64,000 nucleotides of DNA, from NCBI GenBank assembly GCA_026129525.1, contig JAHCHW010000004.1, forward strand, positions 310,001 through 374,000, in the 5' to 3' direction. Source of the stretch: Chitinophagales bacterium. GTDB lineage: Bacteria; Bacteroidota; Bacteroidia; Chitinophagales; LD1. Position numbers and translations under genes: made by a program. A model generated the notes under the pieces. It was not told the origin of the DNA. It ran no database searches and saw only the letters and a program-made list of their open reading frames with translations. This document shows positions 1 to 7,481 of the stretch, piece after piece. How positions within the stretch are numbered: the stretch's first letter is position 1; each line of letters begins with the position of its first letter.

Positions 1-372
1 CAACTGCGGTACGGGCTGTATTTTATCAACTGTTTTATGCAATGCAAGTTGCAGGTTGTGCTTAATGTCCTCATCGTTAGGGGCTAACTTTAGAGCACGT
101 TCATAGTTCAGAACGGCTCTGCCAAGGTTGTTTAATTTGTAGTAGCAGTTGCCCAGGTTGTAGTAAACTTCTGCGCTTTTCAGGTCTTGTGTAAGAATGT
201 TTTCGTACGAAGCCGCTGCCTTCGCAAAATCGTTGGCTTTGTAAAAGTTTGCTGCCTGTTTGTAAAGTGCTTCGGGAGTTTCGGCAGCATTCAAAAAACA
301 AAAAGCAAAAAGCAAAGCAACAATGCTTGCCGTTTTAAACTTTGAATTTTGAACTTTGATACTCCGAAGCAT
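1..372 (-). CDS. batE: BatE, tetratricopeptide protein (partial, cut by window edge)
   Basis: The reading frame opens at ATG 372 and runs off the left edge, so only about 124 N-terminal residues are visible. After a hydrophobic signal segment (about residues 15-29) come TPR helices with the typical A-x-x-Y-x-x-A and YYNLGNCYY patterns. It begins 2 bases after the batD stop and is last in the visible moxR-bat series. TPR proteins BatC and BatE are known partners of the VWA proteins BatA/BatB in the Bacteroides aerotolerance system. Its first codons are made of a heptamer array (334-360), so the start of the signal peptide derives from a repeat. The BatE name rests on gene order and the TPR content. 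Confidence 0.85.
   Translation of the reverse strand, partial: MLRSIKVQNSKFKTASIVALLFAFCFLNAAETPEALYKQAANFYKANDFAKAAASYENILTQDLKSAEVYYNLGNCYYKLNNLGRAVLNYERALKLAPNDEDIKHNLQLALHKTVDKIQPVPQL
334..360 (-). repeat. heptamer array at the start of batE
   Basis: On the minus strand three to four degenerate 7-base units (AAAGTTC, AAAATTC, AAAGTTT) follow one another. They lie within the first codons of batE and encode the segment before the hydrophobic core of its signal peptide. Because 7 is not a multiple of 3, the units are read in different frames. Confidence 0.6.
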
Positions 373-374
373 AC

Positions 375-2288
375 TTACCCTTTTATTTCATCTTCAAAAT
401 CTGCCATCAGGTTCATGGCGGTTTCGTAATTATGTTTCATTTCGCCCCCCTCACCCACCGGAGAATACAAAGCCAACTCACATGTATTCAGCAACGATTT
501 CAACTTACCTATAGTTTCAGAATGTACGCTACGTGCAAGCAGTTTTTCCTCAACATTTTCTTTCGAAAGCGAAGCCATGTCAATATTCAGCTTGTCGCTT
601 AAGTAACCCCATACCGCCCGCGAAACTTCGTTGTAAAAGCCTTTCTTATCGTTTTGTGCTAACAGTTTATCGGCAACACTCAAGCGTTTCTTTGCCAGTT
701 TAAGCGCTCGTCTGCGTTTGGTTCCCACCACATCTGCCGCTAAATTTTCGTTACGCTTTTTAAGTGCTACTAAACCAATAAACATTAAAAACGGAGCCGA
801 ATACAAAGCAGCAACGCTTGCCGATGCAAACACCGAGTTGCTTTTGCGAAACTCGGGCAGTGTGGTTTTTATGTAGCGAATATCGTTGCCAAGCACTGCT
901 ACTTCCTCTTTGGCAGTAGCAGTTGTTGCAGACGCGTTCACATTTTTAGAAGGCTCACCGGTTACTTTTACGGTAAACTCCGGTGAATTGATGGTAAAGT
1001 ATTTTGCGGCAGAAGGATCGAAGTACGAAAAACTTTTGCTCTTTATTTTATACTCACCCGGTTGGCGCGGTATAATCAGGTAATCGTATTGTTTGCTTCC
1101 CGAAAGTCCTGCAGTGCTGTTAGAAATGTTTTCTTTCACTTTTGGGTCGTACACTTCGAAACCCAAGGGCATTGTTACAATGGGCGATTCAATAAACTTC
1201 AAATTTCCTGTGCCCGAAACTTTAAATGTGTAAGTAATCGGCTCATCGGTTTTTGTTTCGTTATTGGACAACTTAGCTTCAAAATTGAATTTGCCTACCG
1301 CTCCGTTAAAGTCTGCCGGTTTGCCGTTTTCGGGCAGTTCTTTTACCTGCACGGTTGCTTCGTTTGTTTTTAGTGTAAGCGGTATTTGCTGCACTCTGCC
1401 AACATTAAAAAAGTCATCGAAAAAATTGCGGCTTCTTCCGCGCACCGATACTTGTGCTACGGTAGAAATTTCGGTAGAAGCCACACTCAAATTGCCTGCG
1501 CGCTGCGGATACAGATTGTATTGCAAAATATCAACCGCATTGTATTGCTTACCGTTGATGTTTTCCACCGTTGGTCTGCGTTGCGGATCTAACTCCACTT
1601 CCTGACTCCAAAATCCATCGAAAGCGGGCGCTTTGGTAACATTAAAACCCGAAAGGTTTTGGCGGAAATAAAGTTTGTAGGTAGCAGTAAGCATTTCGCC
1701 TTTGTAAACCGAACTTTTGTTCACCACTAACTTGATAAACACATCGTCTTTAACTTGTTTCTCCAAATCAGCCTGCGAAACTTCCGGCTCGGGTTGTGCT
1801 TGAGGGTTAAAGAAAGGGTCATCGGCAAATGGGTCGAACGGATTGCGCTGGCGTTGCTGCTGCTGTTGCTGCGCCACTGCCTGTGTAATTTCTACTGTTA
1901 GTTCGTTCGATTCCATTGTTACACCACTTACCTGTACACTTGCTTTCCCGATTTTGAACGTTCCTTCCTTTTTGGGTTTAAGAATATAGGTGTAGGTAAC
2001 CGACTGTGTAACATTGCCGTTAATCCACTGCATATTGGTAGAAGTACTCGGCCCGCCAATAAGTTGAAAATCGTTCATGGGCGGTAGTTTGAGATTACCG
2101 CCATTGGCATTCTCCAACGTATAACTCAACTGGAAACCCTGATTAACGGGCACAGACTTTGGTGCTGATGCATAAAACTTTGCCTGTGCGTTTACCACTT
2201 GGCTACAACCGAACGCAAATAACAAAAGCAGCAGAAAAAATGATTTTCCGCTCCAAGCATTCAGCGTATTTTTCCGGTTAATGAGCAT
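375..2288 (-). CDS. batD: BatD family protein
   Basis: This 637-residue protein is exported and membrane-anchored. A signal peptide covers residues 1-35 (cleavage near VNAQA). A large periplasmic part with several beta-sandwich domains follows, interrupted by a glutamine-rich linker (about 138-150). One transmembrane helix lies near residue 500, and a charged cytoplasmic tail ends in DEIKG. Length and layout match BatD of the Bacteroides aerotolerance operon, whose biochemical role is not settled. It lies between batC (74 bases upstream) and batE (2 bases downstream), so it is part of one transcript. The start is ATG 2288, which gives a complete signal peptide. Confidence 0.92.
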   Translation of the reverse strand: MLINRKNTLNAWSGKSFFLLLLLFAFGCSQVVNAQAKFYASAPKSVPVNQGFQLSYTLENANGGNLKLPPMNDFQLIGGPSTSTNMQWINGNVTQSVTYTYILKPKKEGTFKIGKASVQVSGVTMESNELTVEITQAVAQQQQQQRQRNPFDPFADDPFFNPQAQPEPEVSQADLEKQVKDDVFIKLVVNKSSVYKGEMLTATYKLYFRQNLSGFNVTKAPAFDGFWSQEVELDPQRRPTVENINGKQYNAVDILQYNLYPQRAGNLSVASTEISTVAQVSVRGRSRNFFDDFFNVGRVQQIPLTLKTNEATVQVKELPENGKPADFNGAVGKFNFEAKLSNNETKTDEPITYTFKVSGTGNLKFIESPIVTMPLGFEVYDPKVKENISNSTAGLSGSKQYDYLIIPRQPGEYKIKSKSFSYFDPSAAKYFTINSPEFTVKVTGEPSKNVNASATTATAKEEVAVLGNDIRYIKTTLPEFRKSNSVFASASVAALYSAPFLMFIGLVALKKRNENLAADVVGTKRRRALKLAKKRLSVADKLLAQNDKKGFYNEVSRAVWGYLSDKLNIDMASLSKENVEEKLLARSVHSETIGKLKSLLNTCELALYSPVGEGGEMKHNYETAMNLMADFEDEIKG

Positions 2289-2362
2289 GTTTACAAAGTT
2301 CTTTAAGTAATACGTTTAGTCAATGTATGTACTGCGCGCTTAATATTTTTTCACAACATTAG

Positions 2363-3109
2363 TTACCAGTCCTTCAAAATTTTTACCGGCACTACTTTCA
2401 TTTGCTTTTGCTGCACTTTCTGATTGGTTTTCTGTTCCTCGTTCTGTAATGCTTGTAGCATTTGCTCGGCTTCTTCTTTCGATAACTTCGACTGCTGCCC
2501 CTGTTGTTGTTTTTGCTCCTGGTCTTTCGCCTGTTGCTTATCCTGCTGTTGGTCTTTGTTGTCTTCTTTTTGCTCGTTCTGCTTTTGGTCTTGCTTGTCT
2601 TTTTGTTGGTCTTTCTTATTGTTTTGTCCGCCTCCGCCTTGTTGTTGTTCGCGTAGTTTTTCGTTGGCGTACGCTAAGTTGTATTTAGTATCGGCATCGC
2701 TCGGGTTTATCTTCAAAGCGCTCTTGTAGGCTTTAACCGCTTCCTGCCATTTTTCCTGCTCCAAATGGGTGTTGCCCAAATTGTGATACGCCTTTGCTTT
2801 CACTTTGGGGTCGGGGTTGTTTTGTGCCGATAACTGAAATTGCTTTACGGCTTCCTCATATCGTTTTTGCTGATACACCGCATCGCCCAAATTGAAAGTG
2901 GCTTCGGGCATGTTGTTCTTTTTATCCAATGCTTTTTTGTAATCGGCTTCGGCATCGGCATAGTTGCCCTTGTTGAATTCTTTGTTTCCTTTCCGAGTTT
3001 CGGCTTTTTCGGGCTGGGTGGTAAAGGGCACCTGGGCAGAAGAATAGAAACTACTTAATACTACTGCAGATAATAAAAATGTGAAACGTGAAACATGAAA
3101 GATGTTCAT
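2363..3109 (-). CDS. batC: BatC, TPR protein
   Basis: A secreted or periplasmic protein of about 248 residues. After a signal peptide come roughly three TPR units (about residues 35-155, with the ATFNLGDAVY and KAYHNLGNTH patterns). A long low-complexity stretch rich in Q, K, D and N (about 155-235) and a short basic end follow. The ATG at 3109 is preferred. A GTG at 3112, directly behind the batB stop, is possible. The first residues are encoded by a heptamer array (3081-3102). In the Bat system BatC is thought to bind the VWA proteins through its TPRs. Confidence 0.9.
   Translation of the reverse strand: MNIFHVSRFTFLLSAVVLSSFYSSAQVPFTTQPEKAETRKGNKEFNKGNYADAEADYKKALDKKNNMPEATFNLGDAVYQQKRYEEAVKQFQLSAQNNPDPKVKAKAYHNLGNTHLEQEKWQEAVKAYKSALKINPSDADTKYNLAYANEKLREQQQGGGGQNNKKDQQKDKQDQKQNEQKEDNKDQQQDKQQAKDQEQKQQQGQQSKLSKEEAEQMLQALQNEEQKTNQKVQQKQMKVVPVKILKDW
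3081..3102 (-). repeat. heptamer array at the start of batC
   Basis: Three 7-base units (GTGAAAC, GTGAAAC, ATGAAAG on the plus strand) lie inside the first ten codons of batC and encode the N-terminal part of its signal peptide. The unit differs from those at batE and upstream of batA, but period and position are the same. Confidence 0.6.
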
Positions 3110-3112
3110 CAC

Positions 3113-4108
3113 CTAAAATTTAAACCTGAATTTTCTTTCCGAAATCCACCACTCAATCAGCAAAAGCACAAACGCAATAGCCAGGCACCACTGAAACTGG
3201 TCATCAAAATCAGTAAACACCATTTCTTCAAATTCTTTAGTGCCTATTCGTCCCAGTTCTTTGAAGATTGCATCAATCTCATCCTTACCGCTGCCTAACT
3301 GAAAAAACTTGCCCTTGCCTTTTGCGGCAATATCGCGCATCATTTCCTTGTTCATTTTCGAAAGAACAATGTTGCCGCTTTCATCGCGCTTGTAATCGTT
3401 GCCTTGCGGAATAGGACCGCCATTATCTGTTCCCACGCCAATGGTAAAAACTTTCACGCCTTCTTTTACAGCCTGTGCCACTGCCTCATCCACCCCGCCT
3501 TCATTGTCTTCGCCATCGGTAATTATTACCAGTGCCTTGTATTTGGTATCGCCCTCCACAAACGATTTGCGGGCAAGTTCCACCGCTTCGGCAATGTTGG
3601 TGCCTTGTGTGGGAATCAAATTGGTGTTAATGGTTTTCAGATACATGCGGCTGGCGCTGTAGTCCACCGTCAGCGGCATTTGCAAGTAAGCTCTGCCTGC
3701 AAACACAATCATGCCGAGGCGGTCGTTGTGCAACTCGCTGATAAAATTGCTAACGAAATTTTTTGCGCGCAGCAAACGATTGGGCTTTACATCTTCGCTC
3801 AACATAGAGTTGGAAACATCTATGGCGATGATTACATCAATGCCTTGCCGTTTTATCTTTTCCTGCTTGGTGCCAATTTGAGGATTGGCAAAACCCAACA
3901 CAATAAACACATACGCCAGCGAAAGCAGAATGAATTTTACTATGTGGCTGCTGTTCGATAAATCGGGAATGAGTTGTGTAACCAAATTGAGTTTACCGAA
4001 CGCCTGCAATCCTTTCTTCCGCCATCGCTGAAAGAAAATAAACAGCAAGGTAAGCGGCAGCAAAGCCGCCAGCAACCACAAATATTCTATGTGTTCAAAA
4101 CGAAACAT
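3113..4108 (-). CDS. batB: BatB, membrane VWA-domain protein
   Basis: A 331-residue inner-membrane protein. Two N-terminal transmembrane helices (about 10-27 and 57-74) are followed by a von Willebrand factor A domain with an intact MIDAS motif DVSNS (residues 97-101). A C-terminal helix (about 307-322) ends in a basic tail. VWA domains of Bat proteins bind a divalent metal and probably contact the other Bat proteins. The start is 1 base after the batA stop and the stop abuts batC, so it is tightly operonic. Confidence 0.93.
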   Translation of the reverse strand: MFRFEHIEYLWLLAALLPLTLLFIFFQRWRKKGLQAFGKLNLVTQLIPDLSNSSHIVKFILLSLAYVFIVLGFANPQIGTKQEKIKRQGIDVIIAIDVSNSMLSEDVKPNRLLRAKNFVSNFISELHNDRLGMIVFAGRAYLQMPLTVDYSASRMYLKTINTNLIPTQGTNIAEAVELARKSFVEGDTKYKALVIITDGEDNEGGVDEAVAQAVKEGVKVFTIGVGTDNGGPIPQGNDYKRDESGNIVLSKMNKEMMRDIAAKGKGKFFQLGSGKDEIDAIFKELGRIGTKEFEEMVFTDFDDQFQWCLAIAFVLLLIEWWISERKFRFKF

Positions 4109-4109
4109 A

Positions 4110-5123
4110 CTACGGAATACTCCTTACAATCAAATACCTGAACAATACTTCCAGCAACAATACCACGCCCGCCAACAAGGCAAAGGCGTGAAATTTTTCG
4201 GTTTTGCGCTCATAGGCGCTTACTTCAATTTTTGTTTTTTCCAGTTTATCAATCTGCTCGTAAATTTCTTTCAGCTTTTTGTTGTCGGTAGCGCGGAAAT
4301 ACTGCCCACCGGTTTTCTTGGCAATGTCCTTCATCAGCTTTTCATCAATCTGCACATCGGCATAATCGAAAATCAATTTTCCATCGGGGCTCATAGCTAC
4401 GGGTGTCATGGCTTTGCCGTTGGTTCCAATACCGATGGTGTACACCCGCACGCCAAATTGCAGCGCAATGTCCGAAGCGGTCATAGGGTCAATCAAACCT
4501 TTGTTGTTTACCCCGTCCGTCATCAGTATCACTACTTTGCTTTTCGCTTCACTTTCTTTTAATCGCTGCACCGAAGTTGCCAAACCCATACCTATGGCGG
4601 TGCCGTCTTCCATCAGGCCGTTCTTCACTTCTTTCAGTTGATTTTTTACAATGTTGTGGTCAATGGTAACAGGACATTGCGTAAAACTTTCGCCCGAAAA
4701 AACCACCAAGCCAATACGGTCGCGGGTGCGCGCATCCACAAAATTCAGAGCTTCCTTTTTTGCAGCATCCAAGCGGTTGGGAGAAAAATCCTTTGCCAGC
4801 ATGGAAGTGGAAACGTCAATTGCCAGCACAATATCAATTCCCTCGGTGGTAACTTTTTCTTCTTCCTGCGAAGTTTGCGGGCGCGCCAATGCCGTAAGCA
4901 ACAACACCAAAGCCAGCACCCGCAGCACCGGAAGAAACCGTTTGAGTTTTGACTTTACCGGATTTTCGAAACCGGCAAAAGGCGATGCAGAAGAAATGCT
5001 CAGCGAAGGATATTGCTTTTTGGCGCGGAAATACCACCACAAACCCGCCAGCAGCAGCACTGCGGGTATAAACCACAGCACCCATTTATCGGCAAAAGCT
5101 ATTTGTGCAAGATGGCTGAACAT
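4110..5123 (-). CDS. batA: BatA, membrane VWA-domain protein
   Basis: This 337-residue protein has the same plan as its neighbour BatB: two N-terminal transmembrane segments (about 13-30 and 62-80), a VWA domain with MIDAS DVSTS (residues 103-107), and a C-terminal helix. The pair looks like an old tandem duplication. Its ATG overlaps the stop of the upstream gene by one base (TAATG), which suggests translational coupling. Assigned to BatA by order (DUF58, hypothetical, BatA, BatB, BatC, BatD, BatE) and by the VWA/TM layout. Confidence 0.93.
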   Translation of the reverse strand: MFSHLAQIAFADKWVLWFIPAVLLLAGLWWYFRAKKQYPSLSISSASPFAGFENPVKSKLKRFLPVLRVLALVLLLTALARPQTSQEEEKVTTEGIDIVLAIDVSTSMLAKDFSPNRLDAAKKEALNFVDARTRDRIGLVVFSGESFTQCPVTIDHNIVKNQLKEVKNGLMEDGTAIGMGLATSVQRLKESEAKSKVVILMTDGVNNKGLIDPMTASDIALQFGVRVYTIGIGTNGKAMTPVAMSPDGKLIFDYADVQIDEKLMKDIAKKTGGQYFRATDNKKLKEIYEQIDKLEKTKIEVSAYERKTEKFHAFALLAGVVLLLEVLFRYLIVRSIP

Positions 5124-6130
5124 TATTTCTTCTCCTCTGTTTTAACTTCTGTTTGCGCGGTTACATCCACAAAATTTTTGGCGCTTTCCATTGCTTTAGA
5201 ATTCGCATCCGGTGCGGGCAGCATTTTGGCGAACTTCACTAAATCGGCACTGCGAAGTGTATCCAGCAAAAGCTTCTTCGCCACATCGTTTATTTCATAC
5301 TTGTCAATTTCAGCAGCAATTTCTTCGGTGGTTGATTCAAGCGCCAGCCAATTGAAACGGTACTCGAGATAAAGCCTTACAATATCGGTGAGGCGGCTGT
5401 AATACAACTTTACTTCGTCTTTCTGCCACAATTTCTCTTCCTCCAGTTTTTTCAATTCCTTTTTTGCCCACACATGCGGAGGGTCTTTAGGTTTGGGGCG
5501 CTCTACCACTGCGGGCTTTTTGTTTTTGTATCGCTTCCATAAAACTATGGCAACGGCTATCAGCGCAATGAGCAACAAAGCGGCAACTATGTAGTAAATA
5601 AACTCCTGCCAGGTGTATGGAACCTCCAAAGGAGCTTTGATGGGTTTAATCGGTTGCGTAGTATCAACCGGTACCGTATTCACTGTAACCGGAATTGCGT
5701 TTGAGAGTAAACTATCAATATCTCCCACCTGATTTTTGAAATACAACTTTACCGGACCCGCGTGAAATTCTCCTGAATCGTAAGCCGAAACGATGAATGT
5801 TTTGGTAAGCAGCGTTTGATTGCCTTCTGTTACCGTGTCGGTTTTAGAATCGCTCACCAATTCCATATTGCCGAGTGTATCTATCAACTTCGGCAAAAGC
5901 ACGTTCAGATCTTTCGAATGCTTGATGGTTAAGCGGACATTCAGGTGATCGCCAATCAGTATTTGGTTAGAGTCGGAACTGAGGGTGGCGGAAACAGATT
6001 GAGCTATGGAAGATTGAAGATTAAAGATTGAACAGGCAAAGGCAAAAAAGACTAAACGCCAGTGTATATTCCACTGCATACTGCTTACTGCATACTGCTT
6101 ACGGTAAAACATAAACTGCACCCTTTTCAT
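5123..6130 (-). CDS. BatD-like single-pass membrane protein upstream of batA
   Basis: A 335-residue protein with an N-terminal signal region, a periplasmic beta-sandwich domain (about 45-165), one transmembrane helix (about 180-198) and a positively charged cytoplasmic domain. Proteins of this kind regularly sit between DUF58 and batA in Bacteroidota, and their exact role is unknown. It overlaps DUF58 by 4 bases (ATGA) and batA by 1. The unusual part is the N-terminus. Residues of about 9-20 and 33-42 are encoded by two separate heptamer arrays (6073-6102 and 6007-6033), so much of the export signal is repeat-derived. Confidence 0.82.
   Translation of the reverse strand: MKRVQFMFYRKQYAVSSMQWNIHWRLVFFAFACSIFNLQSSIAQSVSATLSSDSNQILIGDHLNVRLTIKHSKDLNVLLPKLIDTLGNMELVSDSKTDTVTEGNQTLLTKTFIVSAYDSGEFHAGPVKLYFKNQVGDIDSLLSNAIPVTVNTVPVDTTQPIKPIKAPLEVPYTWQEFIYYIVAALLLIALIAVAIVLWKRYKNKKPAVVERPKPKDPPHVWAKKELKKLEEEKLWQKDEVKLYYSRLTDIVRLYLEYRFNWLALESTTEEIAAEIDKYEINDVAKKLLLDTLRSADLVKFAKMLPAPDANSKAMESAKNFVDVTAQTEVKTEEKK
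6007..6033 (-). repeat. heptamer array inside a signal-peptide region (family 1)
   Basis: Consecutive 7-base units on the plus strand (GAAGATT, GAAGATT, AAAGATT, then a decayed unit) encode the end of the signal peptide of the gene before batA. The array lies in frame within coding sequence. Confidence 0.6.
6073..6102 (-). repeat. heptamer array inside a signal-peptide region (family 2)
   Basis: Four 7-base units alternate two variants, TAAGCAG and TATGCAG, on the minus strand. They encode the KQYAVSSMQW segment near the start of the gene before batA. The unit is close to the one flanking the second four-helix-bundle gene (GTAAGCA/GTAGGCA near 28.06-28.62 kb), which links this solo array to that element. 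Confidence 0.7.
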
Positions 6131-7005
6131 CGTTTACTTTCCCTTTTCTTAAACATGTTCATCAGTGCAACAGCGTAGTTGTCTTCGGTTTTAATGCTCT
6201 CCAACTGCGCTCCGCTTTTTCCGAAAAGTTCTTTGGTGCGTTTCAGGCTTTCGGCAAAATTTTTGGCGTAGCTATCGCGCAATTGTTTGTTCGAAGTATC
6301 CACCCAAATTTCGCGTCCTGTTTCGGCATCAGTAACTTTCATTAAACCTACATCGGGCAATTCTGCTTCGCGTTGGTCGTAAATGTGCAAGCCTATCAAA
6401 TCGTGCTTGCGCGATGCAATGCTCAGGGCATCTTTGTATCCCGCGCTCATAAAATCGGAAACAAGAAAGGCAATGCTTTTCTTCTTTACCACATTGTTGA
6501 AATACTTGAGCGCCTCGGAAATATTAGTGCCGGTATTCTTCGGGTGAAAATCGTATATCTCGGAAATAATGCGGAGGATGTGCGTTTTGCCCTTTTTAGG
6601 CGGAATAAATTTTTCCACCACATCGCTGAAAAAAATAACGCCTACTTTATCGTTGTTGTTGATGGCGGAAAACGCCAGCACGGCACTTATTTCGGCAATG
6701 ATGTGATTTTTAAAATCGGTTTGTGTTCCAAAAAAACTCGACTGACTCACATCAATCAACAGCATCACCGTCAACTCGCGCTCTTCTTCAAAAACTTTTA
6801 TAAATGGTTTTTGGTTGCGCGCGGTTACGTTCCAGTCAATCATTCGCACATCATCGCCAAACTGATACTCGCGCACTTCGCTGAACGAAATTCCTTTCCC
6901 CTTAAACGCAGAGTGATAGCTGCCCGAAAAAATCTGGTTGGTCAGCTTTCGGGTTTTTATTTCAATTCTGCGGAGTTTTTTGCGCTTTTCTTCCTGAGTT
7001 ATCAT
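6127..7005 (-). CDS. DUF58 domain protein (MoxR-associated VWA-like)
   Basis: A 292-residue soluble protein of the DUF58 family. Visible hallmarks are the F-G-D-D-V-R-x-I-D-W-N segment near residue 50 and a VWA-like core beginning at VMLLIDVSQSS. Members are encoded next to MoxR ATPases and form the second component of that chaperone-like system. Here it lies downstream of moxR, but the two are separated by about 480 bases holding a four-helix-bundle gene between inverted heptamer arrays. Its stop overlaps the next start by 4 bases. The start is ATG 7005, only 6 bases from the repeat boundary. Confidence 0.93.
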   Translation of the reverse strand: MITQEEKRKKLRRIEIKTRKLTNQIFSGSYHSAFKGKGISFSEVREYQFGDDVRMIDWNVTARNQKPFIKVFEEERELTVMLLIDVSQSSFFGTQTDFKNHIIAEISAVLAFSAINNNDKVGVIFFSDVVEKFIPPKKGKTHILRIISEIYDFHPKNTGTNISEALKYFNNVVKKKSIAFLVSDFMSAGYKDALSIASRKHDLIGLHIYDQREAELPDVGLMKVTDAETGREIWVDTSNKQLRDSYAKNFAESLKRTKELFGKSGAQLESIKTEDNYAVALMNMFKKRESKR

Positions 7006-7010
7006 ATAAA

Positions 7011-7040
7011 GGGACGAGAACGAGGGACGAGTGTCGAGGG
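7011..7040. repeat. left inverted heptamer array of element 1
   Basis: Degenerate units of about 7 bases (GGGACGA, GAACGAG, GGACGAG, TGTCGAG) immediately precede the DUF58 start codon (7005). They are the inverted counterpart of 7447-7476. Confidence 0.65.
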
Positions 7041-7052
7041 CAACAGCCGTTC

Positions 7053-7421
7053 CTATTTTTTCTTGTTTTTATTTTCCAGTGTTTCAATAGTTTTTGTTTC
7101 CATTGCAATTATTTCGTCTAATAGTTTTATTCTTTCTTCAATTATTTGCGGAGATAAGAGTTGAGCGCAATGCTTATATCTGCCCTTTGATTCTCTTGCC
7201 GAACCTCTGGAGTATCTTAAAAACTGAGGGTACTCTTTACCAAAACCTCTGCCATATCCTTCTTCAATATTTGAAGAAATAGAGTCAACAGAGCGCGTCA
7301 ATTGCCTTGCTAATTCTTTTCCGCGAAAATCGTTGAGAAGAATCTCGCTATCGCTCCAAAACAAATTACAGAGTTGAAGCGACTTTTGATAGAACACTAC
7401 TTTATCCAAAGAATCAGTCAT
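7053..7421 (-). CDS. four-helix bundle protein (23S rRNA intervening-sequence protein family)
   Basis: An intact 122-residue helical protein of the S23/IVP type. The family signature is visible as LARQLTRSVDSISSNIEEGYGR near the middle (about residues 39-60), preceded by an N-terminal helix with Y-Q-K-S-L-Q-L and followed by two further amphipathic helices ending in a lysine-rich tail. The family was first seen in intervening sequences of 23S rRNA genes. Most copies lie elsewhere and have no proven function, although related Avd proteins are helpers of diversity-generating reverse transcriptases. Here it sits inside the moxR-bat operon, enclosed by inverted heptamer arrays. Domain identity is firm; its role is unknown. 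Confidence 0.9.
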   Translation of the reverse strand: MTDSLDKVVFYQKSLQLCNLFWSDSEILLNDFRGKELARQLTRSVDSISSNIEEGYGRGFGKEYPQFLRYSRGSARESKGRYKHCAQLLSPQIIEERIKLLDEIIAMETKTIETLENKNKKK

Positions 7422-7446
7422 AAAGGTTTTGGTTTTTGTATTTTAC

Positions 7447-7476
7447 TCTTCACTCGCCCTTCTCCCTCGTCCCTCT
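7447..7476. repeat. right inverted heptamer array of element 1
   Basis: On the minus strand the units GAGGGAC, GAGGGAG, AAGGGCG and AGTGAAG follow each other, inverted relative to 7011-7040. The array ends 5 bases before the moxR stop codon and lies 26 bases upstream of the four-helix-bundle start. Confidence 0.65.
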
Positions 7477-7481
7477 GTTTT

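Larger units (their letters stand above)
7011..7476. mobile_element. candidate heptamer-flanked four-helix-bundle element 1
   Basis: Between moxR and DUF58 lies a unit bounded on the left by GGGACGAG-type heptamers (7011-7040) and on the right by the inverted form (7447-7476). It encloses one intact four-helix-bundle gene. The unit ends 5-6 bases from both neighbouring coding regions, so it occupies the intergenic space exactly. moxR and DUF58 are normally adjacent in this operon type, so an insertion is the simplest reading. No transposase or target-site duplication is visible; mobility is inferred. Confidence 0.5.

Noticed and set aside
2424..2729. Plus-strand cysteine-rich frame of 101 residues opposite batC
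   Set aside because: It is the mirror of the Q/K/D-rich repeat part of batC; the cysteine runs come from the complementary glutamine/lysine codons, and there is no promoter or family pattern.
6373..7164. Plus-strand frame of 263 residues opposite DUF58 and the four-helix-bundle gene
   Set aside because: It runs against two clear genes, crosses the repeat boundary and shows no recognisable domain.
7053..7421. Four-helix-bundle gene as Avd of a diversity-generating retroelement
   Set aside because: No reverse transcriptase, template/variable repeat pair or variable protein was found in the window; only the fold family is shared.
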